DNA of 64,000 nucleotides from Mimachlamys varia. Its lineage: Eukaryota > Mollusca > Bivalvia > Pectinida > Pectinidae. Each line of letters begins with the position of its first letter. Within the stretch, counting starts at the first letter, position 1. The position numbers and the translations under genes are program-made. The stretch lies in NCBI GenBank assembly GCA_947623455.1, contig OX392536.1, forward strand, positions 11,403,282-11,467,281. Reading direction: 5' to 3'. The notes below the pieces were generated by a model, which saw nothing but the letters and a program-made list of their open reading frames with translations, searched no databases and was not told the DNA's origin. Shown here one piece after another: positions 45,701 through 58,966 of this stretch.

Positions 45701-48700
45701 ATCTGAGTAATAACTGAGGAACAACATCTCCTGTTATCTGAGTATTAACTGAGGAACAACATCTCCTGTTATCTGAGTATTAACTGAGGAACAACAGCGA
45801 CTATTATCTGAGTATTAACTGAGGAACAACATCTCCTGTTATCTAAGTATTAACTGAGGAACAACATCTCCTGTTATCTGAGTATTAACTAAGGAACAAC
45901 ATCTCCTGTTATCTGAGTATTAACTGAGGAACAACATCTCCTGTTATCTGAGTATTAACTGAGGAACATCATCTCCTGTTAGCTGAGTATTGACTGAGGA
46001 ACAACATCTCCTGTTATCTGAGTATTAACTGAGGAACAACATCTCCTGTTATCTGAGTATTAACTGAGGAACATCATCTCCTGTTATCTGAGTATTAACT
46101 GAGGAACAACATCTCCTGTTATCTGAGTATTAACTGAGGAACAACATCTCCTGTTAGCTGAGTATTAACTGAGGAACATCATCTCCTGTTATCTGAGTAT
46201 TAACTGAGGAACATCATCTCCTGTTATCTGAGTATTAACTGAGGAACAACATCTCCTGTTAGCTGAGTATTAACTGAGGAACAACATCTCCTGTTATCTG
46301 AGTATTAACTGAGGAACAACATCTCCTGTTATCTGAGTATTAACTGAGGAACAACATTTCCTGTTATCTGAGTATTAACTGAGGAACAACATCTCCTGTT
46401 ATCTGAGTAATAACTGAGGAACAACATCTCCTGTTATCTGAGTATTAACTAAGGAACAACATCTCTTGTTATCTGAGTATTAACTGAGGAACAACATCTC
46501 CTGTTATCTGAGTATTGACTGAGGAACAACATCTCCTGTTATCTGAGTATTAACTGAGGAACAACATCTCCTGTTATCTGAGTATTAACTGAGGAACAAC
46601 ATCTCCTGTTATCTGAGTATTAACTGAGGAACAACAGCGACTATTATCTGAGTATTAACTGAGGAACAACATCTCCTGTTATCTAAGTATTAACTGAGGA
46701 ACAACATCTCCTGTTATCTAAGTATTAACTGAGGAACAACATCTCCTGTTATCTGAGTATTAACTGAGGAACATCATCTCCTGTTATCTGAGTATTAACT
46801 GAGGAACAACATCTCCTGTTATCTGAGTATTAACTGAGGAACAACATTTCCTGTTATCTGAGTATTTACTGAGGAACAACATCTCCTGTTATCTGAGTAT
46901 TAACTGAGGAACAACATCTCCTGTTATCTGAGTATTAACTGAGGAACAACATCTCCTGTTATCTGAGTATTAACTGAGGAACAACATTTCCTGTTATCTG
47001 AGTATTGACTGAGGAACAACATTTCCTGTTATCTGAGTATTAACTGAGGAACATCATCTCCTGTTATCTGAGTATTAACTGAGGAACAACATCTCCTGTT
47101 ATCTGAGTATTAACTGAGGAACAACATTTCCTGTTATCTGAGTATTGACTGAGGAACAACATTTCCTGTTATCTGAGTATTAACTGAGGAACAACATCTC
47201 CTGTTATCTGAGTATTAACTGAGGAACAACATCTCCTGTTATCTGAGTATTAACTGAGGAACAACATTTCCTGTTATCTGAGTATTTACTGAGGAACAAC
47301 ATCTCCTGTTATCTGAGTATTAACTGAGGAACAACATCTCCTGTTATCTGAGTATTAACTGAGGAACAACAGCGACTATTATCTGAGTATTAACTGAGGA
47401 ACAACATCTCCTGTTATCTAAGTATTAACTGAGGAACAACATCTCCTGTTATCTAAGTATTAACTGAGGAACAACATCTCCTGTTATCTGAGTATTAACT
47501 GAGGAACATCATCTCCTGTTATCTGAGTATTAACTGAGGAACAACATCTCCTGTTATCTGAGTATTAACTGAGGAACAACAGCGACTATTATCTAAGTAT
47601 TAACTAAGGAACAACATTTCCTGTTATCTGAGTATTAACTGAGGAACAACATCTCCTGTTATCTGAGTATTAACTAAGGAACAACATCTCCTGTTATCAG
47701 AGTATTAACTGAGGAACAACATCTCCTGTTATCTGAGTATTAACTGAGGAACAACATCTCCTGTTATCTGAGTATTAACTGAGGAACAATATCTCCTGTT
47801 ATCTGAGTATTAACTGAGGAACAACATCTCCTGTTATCTGAGTATTAACTGAGGAACAACATTTCCTGTTATCTGAGTATTAACTGAGGAACAACATCTC
47901 TTGTCATCTGGCTATTAACTGAGAAACAACATCGTCTGTTATCTGAGTATTAACTGAAGAACATCATCTCCTGTTATCTGAGTATTAACTGAGAAACAAC
48001 ATCTCCTATTATCTAAGTATTAACTGAGGAACAACATCTCCTGTTATCTGAGTATTAACTGAGGAACATCATCTCCTGTTATCTGAGTATTAACTGAGGA
48101 ACAACATCTCGTGTTATCTGAGAAATAACTGAGGAACAACATCTCCTGTTATCTGAGTATTAACTAAGGAACAACATCTCTTGTTATCTGAGTATTAACT
48201 GAGGAACAACATCTCCTGTTATCTGAGTATTGACTGAGGAACAACATCTCCTGTTATCTGAGTATTAACTGAGGAACAACATCTCCTGTTATCTGAGTAT
48301 TAACTGAGGAACAACATCTCCTGTTATCTGAGTATTAACTGAGGAACAACAGCGACTATTATCTGAGTATTAACTGAGGAACAACATCTCCTGTTATCTA
48401 AGTATTAACTGAGGAACAACATCTCCTGTTATCTAAGTATTAACTGAGGAACAACATCTCCTGTTATCTGAGTATTAACTGAGGAACATCATCTCCTGTT
48501 ATCTGAGTATTAACTGAGGAACAACATCTCCTGTTATCTGAGTATTAACTGAGGAACAACATTTCCTGTTATCTGAGTATTTACTGAGGAACAACATCTC
48601 CTGTTATCTGAGTATTAACTGAGGAACAACATCTCCTGTTATCTGAGTATTAACTGAGGAACAACATCTCCTGTTATCTGAGTATTAACTGAGGAACAAC

Positions 48701-50918
48701 ATTTCCTGTTATCTGAGTATTGACTGAGGAACAACATTTCCTTTTATCTGAGTATTAACTGAGGAACATCATCTCCTGTTATCTGAGTATTAACTGAGGA
48801 ACAACATCTCCTGTTATCTGAGTATTAACTGAGGAACAACATTTCCTGTTATCTGAGTATTGACTGAGGAACAACATTTCCTGTTATCTGAGTATTAACT
48901 GAGGAACAACATCTCCTGTTATCTGAGTATTAACTGAGGAACAACATCTCCTGTTATCTGAGTATTAACTGAGGAACAACATTTCCTGTTATCTGAGTAT
49001 TTACTGAGGAACAACATCTCCTGTTATCTGAGTATTAACTGAGGAACAACATCTCCTGTTATCTGAGTATTAACTGAGGAACAACAGCGACTATTATCTG
49101 AGTATTAACTGAGGAACAACATCTCCTGTTATCTAAGTATTAACTGAGGAACAACATCTCCTGTTATCTAAGTATTAACTGAGGAACAACATCTCCTGTT
49201 ATCTGAGTATTAACTGAGGAACATCATCTCCTGTTATCTGAGTATTAACTGAGGAACAACATCTCCTGTTATCTGAGTATTAACTGAGGAACAACAGCGA
49301 CTATTATCTAAGTATTAACTAAGGAACAACATTTCCTGTTATCTGAGTATTAACTGAGGAACAACATCTCCTGTTATCTGAGTATTAACTAAGGAACAAC
49401 ATCTCCTGTTATCAGAGTATTAACTGAGGAACAACATCTCCTGTTATCTGAGTATTAACTGAGGAACAACATCTCCTGTTATCTGAGTATTAACTGAGGA
49501 ACAATATCTCCTGTTATCTGAGTATTAACTGAGGAACAACATCTCCTGTTATCTGAGTATTAACTGAGGAACAACATTTCCTGTTATCTGAGTATTAACT
49601 GAGGAACAACATCTCTTGTCATCTGGCTATTAACTGAGAAACAACATCGTCTGTTATCTGAGTATTAACTGAAGAACATCATCTCCTGTTATCTGAGTAT
49701 TAACTGAGAAACAACATCTCCTATTATCTAAGTATTAACTGAGGAACAACATCTCCTGTTATCTGAGTATTAACTGAGGAACATCATCTCCTGTTATCTG
49801 AGTATTAACTGAGGAACAACATCTCGTGTTATCTGAGTATTAACTGAGGAACAACAGCGACTATTATCTAAGTATTAACTAAGGAACAACATTTCCTGTT
49901 ATCTGAGTATTAACTGAGGAACAACATCTCCTGTTATCTGAGTATTAACTAAGGAACAACATCTCCTGTTATCTGAGTATTAACTGAGGAACAACATCTC
50001 CTGTTATCTGAGTATTAACTGAGGAACAATATCTCCTGTTATCTGAGTATTAACTGAGGAACAACATCTCCTGTTATCTGAGTATTAACTGAGGAACAAC
50101 ATTTCCTGTTATCTGAGTATTAACTGAGGAACAACATCTCTTGTCATCTGGCTATTAACTGAGAAACAACATCGTCTGTTATCTGAGTATTAACTGAGGA
50201 ACATCATCTCCTGTTATCTGAGTATTAACTGAGAAACAACATCTCCTGTTATCTGAGTATTAACTGAGGAACAACATCTCCTGTTATCTGAGTATTAACT
50301 GAGGAACAACATCTCCTGTTATCTGAGTATTAACTGAGGAACAACATCTCCTGTTATCTGAGTATTAACTGAGGAACAACAGCGACTATTATCTGAGTAT
50401 TAACTGAGGAACAACATCTCCTGTTATCAGAGTATTAACTGAGGAACAACATCTCCTGTTATCTGAGTATTAACTGAGGAACAACATCTCCTGTTATCTG
50501 AGTATTAACTGAGGAACAACATCTCCTGTTATCTGAGTATTAACTGAGGAACAACATCTCCTGTTATCTGAGTATTGACTGAGGAACAACATCTCCTGTT
50601 ATCTGAGTATTAACTGAGGAACAACATCTCCTGTTATCAGAGTATTAACTGAGGAACATCATCTCCTGTTATCTGAGTAATAACTGAGGAACATCATCTC
50701 CTGTTATCTGAGTATTGACTGAGGAACATCATCTCCTGTTATCTGAGTATTAACTGAGAAACAACATCTCCTGTTATCTGAGTATTGACTGAGGAACAAC
50801 ATCTCCTGTTATCCGAGTATTAACTGAGAAACATCATCTCCTGTTATCTGAGTATTAACTGAGAAACAACATCTCGTGTTATCTGAGTATTGACTGAGGA
50901 ACAACATCTTCTAAGTAA
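39762..50918. repeat. 35-bp minisatellite, about 318 copies, with nested higher-order repeats
   Basis: The unit is ACAACATCTCCTGTTATCTG, AGTATTAACTGAGGA; the first units are degenerate. A rare variant AGCGACTATT marks blocks. Its positions 43591, 43766 and 44606 recur at 45621, 45796 and 46636, an exact 2030-bp shift (58 units). 47371 and 47581 recur at 49086 and 49296, a 1715-bp shift (49 units). A TTGTCATCTGGCTATT variant at 47901 recurs at 49616 (1715) and 50141 (525, 15 units). It therefore grew by repeated block duplication. No gene or insertion interrupts it. Confidence 0.97.
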
Positions 50919-51640
50919 ATAACACTAATCTTTCATTTAAAGAGAGCGTCTTTTTGTCTGCCTTTTTGTTTTGTATATGCTGTAGCAATGACAGAAATCA
51001 AACCCCATGTGAGATTTTAAATTTGATTTAATATTCTGTGATGCCTTTCTATTTCTGTTTCTTCTTTAATGAAAAAAGGTTTCCAGATTATATATCGCCG
51101 TTATAACATTGACGAATACATCTATAGAAGTCCTAAGGTTATTGTATTCACCAGTACTCTGATTTCAATCTACGATATATTGAGTACCTGCTTGGGGATA
51201 TTGTTACTGATGTTCTCGGTTAATGAGCTCTTCGGGGTGTCACAACATCCAACAGAAAAAAAAGTTACTGACATTACAGCGACATAAAACGTGATCTTAG
51301 GCATCACATTGTTATCATCTCCCAAAGCAATCGTAAAAATACTCTGCTTACCAAAAACTAAATTTAAGAAATCTCCTGAAAGTTATCACTTAACAATTTA
51401 TATTCAAGAATCGTTAGTTCAGTTTCCAATCGTCTGCTAGTTCCTCCATCTTGCTAGTGTATTAAGTATCTGAGGATTCTCACACCACTGACAGGATCTT
51501 AGCATTGCATGGGGATTATTTTTTCTAGCCTGATCACAGCTTTGATGAATCAATTTAGGAGAAAAACCATATCTTACACTACACATTATGAACAAATCAT
51601 AAAGATGCAATAAATATAATACTCTTCTCAGTATTCTGAA
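50919..51640. other. Non-coding spacer
   Basis: No supported gene. A 72-codon ATG frame at 51069-51287 includes a hydrophobic segment (IYDILSTCLGILLLMF) but no recognisable motif. It is most likely chance in AT-rich DNA. Confidence 0.35.
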
Positions 51641-53855
51641 ACTTCAGTACACTACACTCTTCTGTCAAACTTCAGTATACTAGACTCTTCTGTCAAACTT
51701 CAGTATACTAGACTCTTCTGTCAAACTTCAGTATACTAGACTCTTCTGTCAAACTTCAGTATACTAGACTCTTCTGTCAAACTTCAGTATACTAGACTCT
51801 TCTGTCAAACTTCAGTATACTAGACTCTTCTGTCAAACTTCAGTATACTAAACCCTTCTGAAACTTCAGTATACTAGACTCTTCTGTCAAACTTCAGTAT
51901 ACTAGACTCTTCTGTCAAACTTCAGTATACTAGACTCTTCTGAAACTTCAGTATACTAGACTCTTCTGTCAAACTTCAGTATACTAGACTCTTCTGAAAC
52001 TTCACTATACTAGAGTCTTCTGTCAAACTTCAGTATACTAGACTCTTCTGTCAAACTTCAGTATACTAGACTCTTCTGTCAAACTTCAGTATACTAGACT
52101 CTTCTGTCAAACTTCAGTATACTAGACTCTTCTGTCAAACTTCAGTATACTAAACCCTTCTGAAACTTCAGTATACTAGACTCTTCTGTCAAACTTCAGT
52201 ATACTAGACTCTTCTGTCAAACTTCAGTATACTAGACTCTTCTAAAACTTCAGTAAACTAGACTCTTCTGTCAAACTTCAGTATACTAGACTCTTCTAAA
52301 ACTTCACTATACTAGAGTCTTCTGTCAAACTTCAGTATACTAGACTCTTCTGTCAAACTTCAGTATACTAGACCCTTCAGTCAAACTACATATACTAGAC
52401 CCTTCTGTCAAACTTCAGTATACTAGAGTCTTCTGTCAAACTTCAGTATACTAGACCCTTCAGTCAAACTTCATATACTAGACCCTTCTGTCAAACTTCA
52501 GTATACTAGAGTCTTCTGTCAAACTTCAGTATACTAGACCCTTCAGTCAAACTTCATATACTAGACCCTTCTGTCAAACTTCAGTATACTAGACTCTTCT
52601 GTCAAACTTAAGTATACTAGACTCTTCTGTCATACTTCAGTATACTAGACCCTTCTGTCAAACTTCAGTATACTAGACTCTTCTGAAACTTCAGTATACT
52701 AGACCCTTCTGTCAAACTTCAGTATACTAGACTCTTCTGAAACTTCAGTATACTAAACTCTTCTGTCAAACTTCAGTATACTAGAGTCTTCTGTCAAACT
52801 TCAGTATACTAGACTCTTCTGTCAAACTTCAGTATACTAGACTCTTCTGAAACTTAAGTATACTAGACTCTTCTGTCAAACTTCAGTATACTAGACTCTT
52901 CAGTCAAACTTCAGTATACTAGACTCTTCTGAAACTTAAGTATACTAGACCCTTCTGTCAAACTTCAGTATACTAGACTCTTCTGTCAAACTTCAGTATA
53001 CTAGACTCTTCTGAAACTTCAGTATACTAGACCCTTCTGTCAAACTTCAGTACACTAGACTCTTCTGTCAAACTTCAGTATACTAGACTCTTCTGTCAAA
53101 CTTCAGTATACTAGACTTTCCTGTCATACTTCAGTATACTAGACTCTTCAGTCAAACTTCAGTAAACTAGACTCTTCTGAAACTTCAGTATACTAGACTC
53201 TTCTGTCAAACTTCAGTATACTAGACTCTTCTGTCAAACTTCAGTATACTAGACTCTTCTGTCAAACTTCAGTACACTGGACTCTTCTGTCAAACTTCAG
53301 TATACTAGACTCTTCTGTCAAACTTCAGTATACTAGACTCTTCTGTCAAACTTCAGTATACTAGACTCTTCTGAAACTTCAGTTCACTAGAGTCTTCTGT
53401 CAAACTTCAGTATACTAGACTCTTCTGTCAAACTTCAGTACACTAGACCCTTCTGTCAAACTTCAGTATACTAGACTCTTCTGAAACTTCAGTATACTAA
53501 ACTCTTCTGTCAAACTTAAGTACACTAGACTCTTCTGTCAAACTTCAGTATACTAGACTCTTCTGAAACTTCAGTATACTAAACTCTTCTGTCAAACTTC
53601 AGTACACTAGACCCTTCTGTCAAACTTCAGTATACTAGACCCTTCTGTCAAACTTCAGTATACTAGAGTCTTCTGTCAAACTTCAGTACACTAGACTCTT
53701 CTGTCAAACTTCAGTATACTAGAGTCTTCTGAAACTTCAGTACACTAGAGTCTTCTGAAACTTCAGTACACTAGAGTCTTCTGAAACTTCCGTACACTCG
53801 AGTCTTCTGAAACTGCCGTACACTAGAGTCTTCTGAAACTTCAGTACACTAGACC
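51641..53855. repeat. 28/26-bp minisatellite, about 79 copies
   Basis: The unit is AAACTTCAGTATACTAGACT, CTTCTGTC (28 bp, fixed by copies at 51666 and 51694). A shorter form drops TC before AAACTTC. Variants include AGAGTCTT, AGACCCTT and CAGTACACTAG; the 3' end is enriched for the last, consistent with edge decay. Confidence 0.96.
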
Positions 53856-55547
53856 TGGCTTCCAACCCTGCACTTCACACTGATATCTCATCTGACAAAT
53901 CAACTCAAATTAATTTGGTCAGCAAAAGTATCCTTGCTCTTTTTCCCCAATTGGGCCCAGCCCCTCATGTCCTCGGGGTCCAAGACCCGCCATTTATACC
54001 AAATTATTTTCTTTTTCCCACTAGGATGTTTCTGGCAAAATCTGGTCAAAATCTGTTTGTTGTTCATTACTTAAGTAGGGATTTATAGGGAAGTGACAGA
54101 CGGAACACCAGCGAATTATGTCGTGCCCCAGCATGCACTAGCCCTTCGGGTAGGTGAGCTAAGACCCACAGTACAGTACTGGCACAGAGGTCCTGAACTA
54201 TTTGCCTAAGTATTCCAATTGATTTATCATTTCTTCCTTGCCATCCAACTTAACAAGTACCTATTTAGTGATATGACAACTGCGATGCCATATTTCTATG
54301 TAAATAATCTGTCTACCCCTCAAGTCAAAAAAAACCTTAAAGGCATTACGCAATACGCGACTGGACCAACCTCTCATCATAAATATTAATCAAACTTCAG
54401 TTTTTGTTTCTTTCAGAATGTGACTTTTAGGCGTCTTGTGACATATACGGGTCTCAAGGATACATCAGCTACTTTGACATGAGAAAAAAAAAGTACCTGT
54501 AATTGTGGTTAGGACATAACAATACATTACAAAGCATTATAATACCTGTCTCGTGTGTAATACAGTATGCTGGCCATTTCTTCCGTTTTTTCAACATCGT
54601 TTAATGGAAGGTCACAAAGCAATAAATAATCGTACAACATAACGATGTCTGTTGTCCTCTGTGACCAAGTCTACTGACTAACTACATATCTAGGTGTCTA
54701 AGTGGGTTCCTGATAACCAGCAGCCATATAAAACACCATTGTCTGTATAGTCACCTCAACCAGGTCCCTATTGGACCACTATATAATGCAGAATGTCATC
54801 ATCAACGTTTCTACAGGAACAAAACTACTTATACCAGATATATAGGAAGCTGAGAGAGTCAGTACATGAACTCTGACACAAAGTGGGGTTTGGCTTATTG
54901 TGTGATAATAGAATAGCATGAGTTGGCATGCACTGAAGCGAAATAGATATAGGTGGGCTTATTTGTAAGCATGGGCTTATCATCGGATAAATACAGATGT
55001 TGATCTTGTCACTCTTCAATATATACTCATTCAAGATATTCCCATACTTAACCAAAATTTAAAGTTTGTTGAACATTGAGAAGTGTCTAGTGTATACACC
55101 TCTGCCATAACAAGCATTCCTGCCCTGACCACAGGATCACCATCCATCTATTAGAGGGGTTCACAGTAGTACCAGGAATCAACACAAGCTAACAGTTTGT
55201 GTATTTGCCACATTATCCTACACAATAAAAGTTTACATTTGCGTTTTCATTGGTGCAATTGTCCTCTCTTTACGCGTGACTCTCGCCTCAAGTTCTTTAC
55301 AAGTATTCTGAGCATGCAAAATACAAAATAATGTACAGTTCTACAGTGATATGTAGAAAATGGTCTTAACTTTCTGATAATCACTAGGGCATTCTCAGCA
55401 TCCACTCACTAATACAAATGCTGCCTACACGGGTCTTTGCGATTGGCTATTTTCCTCAATATAACAATGACCAAGAAGTCAGAAAAGAAACAGATATCAA
55501 CTAGATCACCTGTAGGAAAAGAAGGTTGTCCTGTTACAAAACCATCG
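53856..55547. other. Spacer; dispersed-repeat-like segment at 53930-54165
   Basis: No exon recognised on either strand, although a next exon of the minus-strand phosphatase gene would be expected somewhere left of 55548. The segment at about 53930-54165, with TTGGGCCCAGCCCC, CTGGCAAAATCTGGTCAAAA and ACAGACGGAACACC, looks like a non-coding dispersed repeat. Confidence 0.35.
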
Positions 55548-57496
55548 TCATAATATCAGGGCTGAGTAGAGGTCAGATAATACACAGTAATTAGTAGACT
55601 TACCCCGATCATAATATCAGGGCTGGGTAGAGGTCAGATAATACACAGTAATTTGTAGACTTACCCCGATCATAATATCAGGGCTGGGTAGAGGTCAGAT
55701 AATACACAGTAATTTTTAGACTTACCCCGATCATAATATCAGGGCTGGGTAGAGGTCAGATAATACACAGTAATTTGTAGACTTACCCCGATCATAATAT
55801 CAGGGCTGGGTAGAGATCAGATAATACACAGTAATTTGTAGACTTACCCCGATTATAATATCAGGGCTGGGTAGAGGTCAGATAATACACAGTAATTTGT
55901 AGACTTACCCCGATCATAATATCAGGGCTGGGTAGAGGTCAGATAATACACAGTAATTTGTAGACTTACCCCGATCATAATATCAGGGCTGGGTAGAGGT
56001 CAGATAATACACAGTAAATTGTAGACTTACCCCGATCATAATATCAGGGCTGGATAGAGGTCAGATAATACACAGTAATTTGTAGACTTACCCCGATCAT
56101 AATATCAGGGCTGGGTAGAGGTCAGATAATACACAGTAACTTGTAGACTTACCCCGATCATAATATCAGGGCTGGATAGAGGTCAGATAATACACAGTAA
56201 TTTGTAGACTTACCCCGATCATAATATCAGGGCTGGGTAGAGGTCAGATAATACACAGTAATTTGTAGACTTACCCCGATCATAATATCAGGGCTGGATA
56301 GAGGTCAGATAATACACAGTAATTTTTAGACTTACCCCGATCATAATATCAGGGCTGGGTAGAGGTCAGATAATACACAGTAATTTGTAGACTTACCCCC
56401 ATCATAATATCAGGGCTGGGTAGAGGTCAGATAATACACAGTAATTTGTAGACTTACCCCCATCATAATATCAGGGCTGGGTAGAGGTCAGATAATACAC
56501 AGTAATTTGTAGACTTACCCCCATCATAATATCAGGGCTGGGTAGAGGTCAGATAATACACAGTAATTTGTAGACTTACCCCCATCATAATATCAGGGCT
56601 GGGTAGAGGTCAGATAATATACAGTAATCAGTAGACTTACCCCGATCATGATATCAGGGCTGGGTAGAGGTCAGATAATACACAGTAATTTGTAGACTTA
56701 CCCCGATCATAATATCAGGGCTGAGTAGAGGTCAGATAATACACAGTAATTTGTAGACTTACCCCGATCATAATATCAGGGCTGGGTAGAGGTCAGATAA
56801 TACACAGTAATTTGTAGACTTACCCCGATCATAATATCAGGGCTGAGTAGAGGTCAGATAATACACAGTAATTTGTAGACTTACACCCAATCATAATATC
56901 AGGGCTGGGTAGAGGTCAGATAATACACAGTAATTTGTAGACTTACACCCAATCATAATATCAGGGCTGGGTAGAGGTCAGATAATACACAGTTATTTGT
57001 AGACTTACCCCGATCATAATATCAGGGCTGGGTAGAAGTCAGATAATACACAGTAATTTTTAGACTTACCCCGATCATAATATCAGGGCTGGGTAGAGGT
57101 CAGATAATACACAGTAATTTGTAGACTTACCCCGATCATAATATCAGGGCTGGGTAGAAGTCAGATAATACACAGTAATTTTTAGACTTACCCCGATCAT
57201 AATATCAGGGCTGGGTAGAGGTCTGATAATACACAGTAATTTGTAGACTTACCCCGATCATACTATCAGGGCTGGGTAGAGGTCAGATAATACACAGTAA
57301 TTTGTAGACTTTTCCCGATCATAATATCAGGGCTGGGTAGAGGTCAGATAATATACAGTAATTTGTAGACTTTTCCCGATCATAATATCAGGGCTGGGTA
57401 GAGGTCAGATAATACACAGTAATTTGTAGACTTTTCCCGATCATAATATCAGGGCTGGGTAGAGGTCAGATAATATACAGTAATTTGTAGACTTAC
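55548..57496 (-). repeat. 61-bp minisatellite, ~32 copies, containing a splice donor
   Basis: On the minus strand the unit reads CGGGGTAAGTCTACAAATTA, CTGTGTATTATCTGACCTCT, ACCCAGCCCTGATATTATGA, T. The first unit directly follows the SAC-domain exon, and its CGGG/GTAAGT is the exon's own 3' edge and 5' splice site. Most units keep GTAAGT; two have ...GGGTGTAAGT, four have GGGGGTAAGT, and three near 57308-57440 read GGGAAAAGT and have lost it. Each unit also has a CTGACCTCTACCCAG acceptor-like tract. Confidence 0.95.
57491..57496 (-). promoter_or_regulatory. 5' splice site of SAC-domain exon
   Basis: GTAAGT on the minus strand (ACTTAC on +) right after the coding exon's GGG. It is also the first copy of the donor repeated in the 61-bp array. 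Confidence 0.8.
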
Positions 57497-57608
57497 CCCG
57501 GTCCAGCTTGGGAGGCGGCCGGTACTTGAATCCTGTCTGGCTCCAGTAGGCAGGTATGGACCCTCTTACTTGTACAAATGAAACTGTGTGGCAGGAAAAC
57601 TCCAGAAT
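57497..57608 (-). CDS. Exon of SAC-domain phosphoinositide phosphatase (INPP5F/SAC2-like)
   Basis: A 112-nt minus-strand exon bounded by an acceptor (CTGTCATCAG, just above 57608) and a GTAAGT donor. It starts in phase 0 and leaves one base at its end. It encodes 37 residues, including TVSFVQVRGSIPAYWSQ, the conserved SAC-domain signature around Q-x-RGS-x-P-x-W-x-Q, and then KYRPPPKLDRG. The LDR ending fits SAC2/INPP5F better than SAC1, whose counterpart differs after KYKP. These enzymes remove phosphate from phosphoinositides on endosomal or Golgi membranes. The catalytic Cys-x5-Arg motif lies in a later exon not found in this window. I could not identify neighbouring exons, so introns must be long. 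Paralogue assignment is moderate; the SAC family is confident. Confidence 0.85.
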
Positions 57609-57839
57609 CTGATGACAGAATCACAAACAATCACACTGTTTAATTCATTCACACAAATAACATTTGATAACCCTTAATCTGAGCATGTTACAATCAAATA
57701 TTATCATTCAAAATTTGTGTATTTGCTCTTCACTATGTATTGAATTGAAAAAGAAATAAAATAAAGTTTATACTAAATATTATCATTCTTTACATTTTTC
57801 TTCCAATTGTATTTCGAAAAAGTTGTTTAAAAGTTTTAA

Positions 57840-58140
57840 ACATATTTGACCTTGAATAGAAGTAAAGGACAAACTTGTAATCCCTCCTCATCACTCTCAG
57901 CTTCTTGGTTATCCAGGTGAAATAGTTAAAATGGTTTTAACAAATCTGACCCATGCTATGTTTTCATCTATGTAATCTTCATCCCAGCATGCTAATTCTG
58001 ACAAAACACAATCACCTCCGCCTTCTCGTTTAGATATATTAACACTCCTGTGACCTTGAAAGTAGGTCAAGGTCAATCATTTGAACAAATAACCTTTCAT
58101 CCCAGCATGTACATGCCAAATATCAGACAGGTGAGCTAGT
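57840..58140. repeat. Dispersed repeat with TGACCTTGA/TCAAGGTCA palindrome
   Basis: Two related segments each contain TTCATCCCAGCATG, near 57980 and 58097. At 58051-58075, TGACCTTGA and its exact reverse complement TCAAGGTCA are separated by 7 nt. A related TCAAGGTCATTCATTTGAA occurs at about 11896-11914. The sequence resembles a common non-coding bivalve repeat. Confidence 0.5.
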
Positions 58141-58489
58141 ATACTAAACTAAATGACCCCTTCCACAAGATAAAACAGGCAACCCCCGTGTACTGAAACT
58201 ACCAATTTTGATTAAGTCCAAAAGATCTTTTCATCTAAGAAGAAAATTAGATTCCAGCTTATGTGAGAAGTTTTTTGCCAACTTCTGCCTTATTTGGGGT
58301 GGGTTATAAGACAAGATAAATTTAATTCACAATTTCGATTTGCCTTTTTGATTTGTGTTGATAAAACCTTCATGCTTCTTTTCAAAAAGTTACAGAATGG
58401 CGCAATAGGACATCACACGACAAAGAACAACAACAGATGGCAATGATATAGCTCAAAAAAAGCAATCGTGAAGCTTAACAATCTAAATA

Positions 58490-58556
58490 AATCCGAGATA
58501 CAAGTAGTGTACGATAAGATAGGTGAGATACAATTAGTGTACGATAAGATAGGGAG
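58490..58556. repeat. ~30-bp tandem duplication
   Basis: GAGATACAAGTAGTGTACGA, TAAGATAGGT is followed by a near-identical second copy with ATTAGTG. Confidence 0.75.
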
Positions 58557-58754
58557 AGACCTAAACAACGTAGCAGATTGCTAGGGTGAAAGAGCTTCTC
58601 TATGGAGAAGTCGTACAGGACCATCCGACTAATCTCTCCGGGAAATGGACAAGGTGTTTAATTGTAGCTTTAAGCTCCCTACTTTAAACATCCTATTAGA
58701 TCTATAGGTCAACCTGATGACAGCCTTTCTCATTTCAAGGATAAGTGGTCAAGC

Positions 58755-58966
58755 GTGCTTAGTAACAAATATAAGGTCATACACCTGTCAGACAACAAAT
58801 ACAAGGTTATACACCTGTCAGACCAACAAATACAAGGTTATATACGTGTCACACCAACAAATACAAGGTCATACACATGTCAGGTCAACAAATACAAGGT
58901 CATACATGTGTCAGATCAATAAGTACAAGGTCATACATGTATCAGATCAACAAATACAAGGTCACT
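58755..58966. repeat. ~31-bp minisatellite, about seven copies
   Basis: The unit is CAACAAATACAAGGTCATAC, ACCTGTCAGAC, with point variants (ACATGTG, ATGTATC). An ATG frame at 58717-59004 is built mostly from it and is not taken as a gene. Confidence 0.85.

Noticed and set aside
51069..51287. 72-codon ATG frame with a hydrophobic segment
   Set aside because: AT-rich sequence gives such frames by chance; no motif, no splice or poly(A) support.
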